NCBI RefSeq assembly: GCF_001682865.1
Contig: NZ_MAQX01000001.1
Coordinates: 310,001-374,000, forward strand
Direction: 5' to 3'
From: Bacillus sp. FJAT-26390
GTDB taxonomy: Bacteria > Bacillota > Bacilli > Paenibacillales > Paenibacillaceae
DNA length: 64,000 bases
In this document: positions 60,917-64,000 of the stretch, piece by piece
Numbering within the stretch: the stretch's first letter is position 1
Layout: each line of letters begins with the position of its first letter
Translations under genes and position numbers: made by a program
The notes under the pieces: model-generated
Seen by the model: the letters and a program-made list of their open reading frames with translations, nothing else
The model's database searches: none
Told to the model about the DNA's origin: nothing

Positions 60917-61399
60917 ATGCCTAATAACAAATATTCCGCTGGAATTATTTTGCTGTTAGCCGGGGTCGTTATTTTGTTGGGCAAGTTAGGTGTATTCAGC
61001 TTTTTGGGCGCAATCTTCTGGCCGCTGCTCGTCTTGATTCCCGGAGTGCTGTTGCATGTTCTTTACTTCGGGCGACTAGTTCCTGCGGTCGTGCTTGTAC
61101 CAGGCGGAATGCTCGTCGTATATGCCCTGCTGTTTGTCGTATGCAACCTTTTTGGATGGGATAGCTTGAAATATTTGTGGCCGCTGTTTATTTTTGGCGT
61201 AGCAGCAGGCCTTTACGAATATTATTTGTTTGGTTCATCCAGACCGCGTGTTGTGCTCACGGCATCGATTGCGCTAGCTGCCGCATCGGCCGTGTTCGTT
61301 ATTTTAGTACTTTTGTGGAGCTGGGGGATTTATGCGATTGCTGTTGCATTAATTGCAGCAGGTGTTTGGATGATGCTAGGCAAGCGCAGACGTTGGTAA
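60917..61399 (+). CDS. LiaI/DUF5668-like membrane protein
   Basis: 160 residues with about five membrane helices (AGIILLLAGVVILLGKLGVF at the start) and a basic tail GKRRRW. The pattern resembles the LiaI-LiaF transmembrane (DUF5668) family linked to envelope stress in Firmicutes. No partner genes are adjacent. AAGGAG precedes the ATG. Confidence 0.7.
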   Translation: MPNNKYSAGIILLLAGVVILLGKLGVFSFLGAIFWPLLVLIPGVLLHVLYFGRLVPAVVLVPGGMLVVYALLFVVCNLFGWDSLKYLWPLFIFGVAAGLYEYYLFGSSRPRVVLTASIALAAASAVFVILVLLWSWGIYAIAVALIAAGVWMMLGKRRRW

Positions 61400-61448
61400 G
61401 GGTATAAACAGGCTTTAAATAAAAAACAAATGGAGTGGATTACAAGTT

Positions 61449-63290
61449 ATGCAAGCAAGAGAGAATTTACGGAATATCGCAATTATTGCCCACGTTGACC
61501 ACGGTAAAACGACATTGGTTGACAAGCTGCTTCAACAATCAGGCACGTTTCGCGATCATGAAGCAGTACAGGAACGCGCAATGGATTCAAACGATCTTGA
61601 GCGTGAACGCGGTATTACGATTTTGGCAAAAAACACAGCAATTAACTACAAGGATTATTTGATCAACATCGTAGATACGCCTGGACATGCTGACTTCGGC
61701 GGCGAGGTTGAGCGTATTATGAAAATGGTTGACGGCGTACTGTTGGTCGTTGATGCGTTTGAAGGCTGCATGCCGCAAACGAAGTTCGTTTTGCGCAAAG
61801 CGCTTGAATCGAACCAAACGCCAATCGTTGTAGTGAACAAGATTGACCGTCCGAACGCTAGACCTCAAGAGGTTGTTGATGAGGTTCTGGATCTATTTAT
61901 CGAGCTAGGCGCGAACGATGAGCAGCTTGAGTTCCCGGTTGTTTATGCATCTGCGCTTATGGGTACTTCCAGTCTTGATCCTGAGAAACAAGATGAGAAC
62001 ATGGAAGCACTATATGAAACCATCGTTAGCAACATTCCTTCGCCAACTGAAGATACGGAACAACCATTGCAATTCCTTGTTACTTTGCTTGATTACAATG
62101 AATACCTTGGCCGTATTGCTGTTGGACGCGTTAACCGCGGTATCATTAAGCAAGGTCAAACCGTTGCGGTTATGACACGCGAAGGCGGCAATAAACAAGC
62201 TAGAATCGAGAAACTATTTGGTTTCGTTGGTTTGAAGCGCGTTGAGATCGAAGAAGCAGGCGCTGGTGATATCATCGCGATTGCAGGTATCCGTGAAATC
62301 AACATTGGTGAAACGATTGCTGATCCACAGAAGCCGGAAGCTTTGCCTGTTCTCAAAATCGACGAGCCTACGCTTCAAATGACGTTCCTCGTTAACAACA
62401 GTCCTTTTGCAGGACGTGAAGGCAAATGGGTTACATCCCGCAAGCTTCGCGAGCGTCTATACAAAGAGCTTGAGACTGACGTTGCGCTTCGCGTAGACGA
62501 AACAGACAGCCCGGATGCATTCGTCGTATCTGGCCGCGGTGAGCTTCACCTAGGCATTCTGATCGAGAACATGCGTCGTGAAGGCTTTGAGCTTCAAGTA
62601 TCCAAGCCGGAAGTTATCATCAAGGAAATTGATGGTTCGAAGAAAGAGCCTTACGAGCGTCTACTAATTGACACGCCTGAAGAAAGCATGGGCGCTGTTA
62701 TGGAGAGCCTTGGAACGCGCAAAGCAGAAATGCTTAACATGATCAACCACGGCAACGGCCAAGTTCGTTTGGAATTCAGAATTCCTGCACGCGGCCTGAT
62801 TGGATACCGTACACAGTTCTTGACATTGACTCGCGGCTACGGCATCATGAACAATGCTTTTGACAGCTACGGCCCACTTGCCGGTTCCGGCGTAGGCGGC
62901 CGTCACCAAGGCGTTCTTGTTGCAAGCGAGAACGGTACATCGACATTCTACGGCATGATGGGCGTAGAGGATCGCGGTATTCAGTTCCTTGAGCCGGGCA
63001 CTGAAATTTATGAAGGCATGATCGTTGGCGAGCATACTCGTGAGAATGATATCATCGTCAACATCTGTAAAGTAAAACAACTGAACAACATTCGTTCCGC
63101 TGGTAAAGACGATACCGTTACATTGAAAAGCCCTCGTCTATTCTCGCTTGAGCAAGCGCTCGAGTACTTGAACGATGACGAGTATTGTGAAATTACGCCG
63201 AAGACGATTCGTCTGCGTAAGAAAATTTTGAACAAAAGCGAGCGCGAACGCGCGGACAAAAACCGCAAAAACGCACAAGCCAGCGTTTAA
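61449..63290 (+). CDS. typA: GTP-binding protein TypA/BipA
   Basis: 613 residues. Translational GTPase that helps ribosome assembly and stress adaptation. G1 [15 protein letters not shown]2 RERGIT, G3 [13 protein letters not shown]4 [13 protein letters not shown]-like domains II, III and V and the TypA C-terminal domain ([36 protein letters not shown]) follow. Normal length. ylaH follows as in Bacillus. Confidence 0.97.
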   Translation: MQARENLRNIAIIAHVDHGKTTLVDKLLQQSGTFRDHEAVQERAMDSNDLERERGITILAKNTAINYKDYLINIVDTPGHADFGGEVERIMKMVDGVLLVVDAFEGCMPQTKFVLRKALESNQTPIVVVNKIDRPNARPQEVVDEVLDLFIELGANDEQLEFPVVYASALMGTSSLDPEKQDENMEALYETIVSNIPSPTEDTEQPLQFLVTLLDYNEYLGRIAVGRVNRGIIKQGQTVAVMTREGGNKQARIEKLFGFVGLKRVEIEEAGAGDIIAIAGIREINIGETIADPQKPEALPVLKIDEPTLQMTFLVNNSPFAGREGKWVTSRKLRERLYKELETDVALRVDETDSPDAFVVSGRGELHLGILIENMRREGFELQVSKPEVIIKEIDGSKKEPYERLLIDTPEESMGAVMESLGTRKAEMLNMINHGNGQVRLEFRIPARGLIGYRTQFLTLTRGYGIMNNAFDSYGPLAGSGVGGRHQGVLVASENGTSTFYGMMGVEDRGIQFLEPGTEIYEGMIVGEHTRENDIIVNICKVKQLNNIRSAGKDDTVTLKSPRLFSLEQALEYLNDDEYCEITPKTIRLRKKILNKSERERADKNRKNAQASV

Positions 63291-63306
63291 GAGCCGATCA
63301 TTTAAC

Positions 63307-63347
63307 AAACGTAAGGTTTTGCTCGCGCAAAGCCTTACGTTTTCTTT
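63307..63347 (+). terminator. Terminator of typA
   Basis: A 16-bp stem (AAACGTAAGGTTTTGC / GCAAAGCCTTACGTTT, one G-U) with loop TCGC is followed by TCTTT. Confidence 0.88.
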
Positions 63348-63348
63348 A

Positions 63349-63396
63349 AAATATAAGTGGGATTATAAGTTAAAACTTATAATCCCACTTATATTT
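63349..63396. repeat. 48-bp perfect inverted repeat
   Basis: The arms begin AAATATAAGTGGGATTATAA and are 23 bp long with two bases between. It follows the typA terminator directly and precedes ylaH. There is no T tract after it, so it is not a standard terminator. Possible operator, mRNA structure or trace of a small element. Confidence 0.85.
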
Positions 63397-63466
63397 CACA
63401 GTGAAACGATGCTGTGCAACTAAAAAGCGGCGCAGGCCGTTTACAATGGAGAAGGAGGTTTGCTGC

Positions 63467-63778
63467 ATGCAGGCTTGGCTAAGCGATCATAAGCTGATTT
63501 CTTATTTGATCATTCTGGGCTTTACGATATACATATTCAATAAAGTGTTTCGTGCTCAGCAGAAGCTGCCGTTGTTGAAAGAAATAATGGTCTATGTATT
63601 GATAGCGTTCGGATCTTTCGTATTGATGATCTTACAGGTGGATAAGCTGCCTATCATTCAATGTATGGGAGTAGCGGTTTTAATGATGCTCATGCTTCGG
63701 GGGCGTCAATTATATGACAAATGGAAAGGCAACAAAGCCGGCGAAAATGCTCCTCAGAATGCGGAATCAGGCAAATGA
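63467..63778 (+). CDS. YlaH-like membrane protein
   Basis: 103 residues from an ATG at 63467 with AGAAGGAGG 8 bases upstream. Three membrane helices (LISYLIILGFTIYIFNKV, IMVYVLIAFGSFVLMI, IIQCMGVAVLMMLML) and a charged tail. Position after typA matches Bacillus ylaG (typA)-ylaH. Function unknown. Confidence 0.8.
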   Translation: MQAWLSDHKLISYLIILGFTIYIFNKVFRAQQKLPLLKEIMVYVLIAFGSFVLMILQVDKLPIIQCMGVAVLMMLMLRGRQLYDKWKGNKAGENAPQNAESGK

Positions 63779-64000
63779 AGCTAGAGGACGCTCTTTTTAA
63801 CTGGCTGCAAATTAAGCTGGTTGCGGAGGCTAGGCAAGATGATCAGGCAGCCCTCGACACGCTGGTTTTTTTTGAGCAAATATTGACAGAGGATCATGGC
63901 TTGTCGAGCTTTGCCGTAACAAAGATAGACGATACGATGATTCATCTGAAATATGAGAAGGATGGCCGTTCTAAGCTGCAGCTATATCCTCGGGAGCTTG
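63775..64000 (+). CDS. Hypothetical protein, N-terminal part (runs off the window end)
   Basis: An ATG overlaps the ylaH stop (ATGA) and opens a frame to the window edge, 75 residues beginning MKLEDALFNWLQIKLVAEAR. Soluble, acidic, no motif. Coupled to ylaH. Family not recognised. Confidence 0.7.
   Translation, partial: MKLEDALFNWLQIKLVAEARQDDQAALDTLVFFEQILTEDHGLSSFAVTKIDDTMIHLKYEKDGRSKLQLYPREL

Overview
The window reads as chromosome of a Gram-positive, endospore-forming member of the Paenibacillaceae (Paenibacillus or a close relative). The evidence is the cortex-lytic enzyme SleB, strong AGGAGG-type ribosome binding sites with several TTG starts, many YesN/YesM-type two-component proteins, copper-amine-oxidase-like N-terminal domains attached to unrelated secreted proteins, a YfiT/BstA-type protein, and the typA-ylaH gene order. 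No phage, plasmid or CRISPR region is seen. There is one complete insertion sequence, plus several decayed genes.

Layout. 1-1.2 kb: the end of an unknown gene, then the C-terminal remnants of a divergent TetR / ketopantoate-reductase pair whose 5' halves are missing. 1.2-4.8 kb: a MocR-type regulator coupled to D-Ala-D-Ala ligase, a small unknown gene and sleB. 5.4-12.6 kb: an operon of a secreted PQQ-type sugar dehydrogenase, the 23-residue precursor pqqA, pqqBCDE, an M19 dipeptidase and a YesN-type response regulator. 12.6-13.4 kb: a broken M56/M23 gene. 13.5-18.9 kb: two secreted cupredoxin proteins, then an IS3-family (IS150-like) element that has landed inside the loop of their terminator, then an ECF sigma / anti-sigma pair. 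19-31 kb: a (GGNRT)n repeat protein, 2,4-dienoyl-CoA reductase, hydrolase, alkaline phosphatase, an ABC exporter-like operon with a DUF3299-like lipoprotein, an RCC1 protein, an amidase and a sugar porter. 31-39 kb: a three-gene sugar-sensing system, a YfiT/BstA protein and a GH2 glycosidase. 39-49.8 kb: an M48-ankyrin fusion, two tRNAs, glycerate kinase, a CNNM/CorC protein, a DUF1836 protein, a c-di-GMP-I riboswitch controlling a chemoreceptor, and an HSP90-like protein coupled to a helical-repeat protein. 49.8-64 kb: a UbiA prenyltransferase, a two-component system, a nitroreductase, HAD phosphatase, lytic transglycosylase, cysteine desulfurase + ThiI, two TerC proteins, TypA and YlaH.

How the genes may work together. 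The most notable region is 5.4-18.9 kb. A complete PQQ pathway in a Gram-positive spore-former is unusual. Here the cofactor genes are co-transcribed with a secreted dehydrogenase, and they lie beside two exported type-1 copper proteins that could accept its electrons. The sugar porter, the three-component sugar sensor and the GH2 enzyme form a second, carbohydrate-related neighbourhood. All family assignments are by reading motifs; no database search was run.
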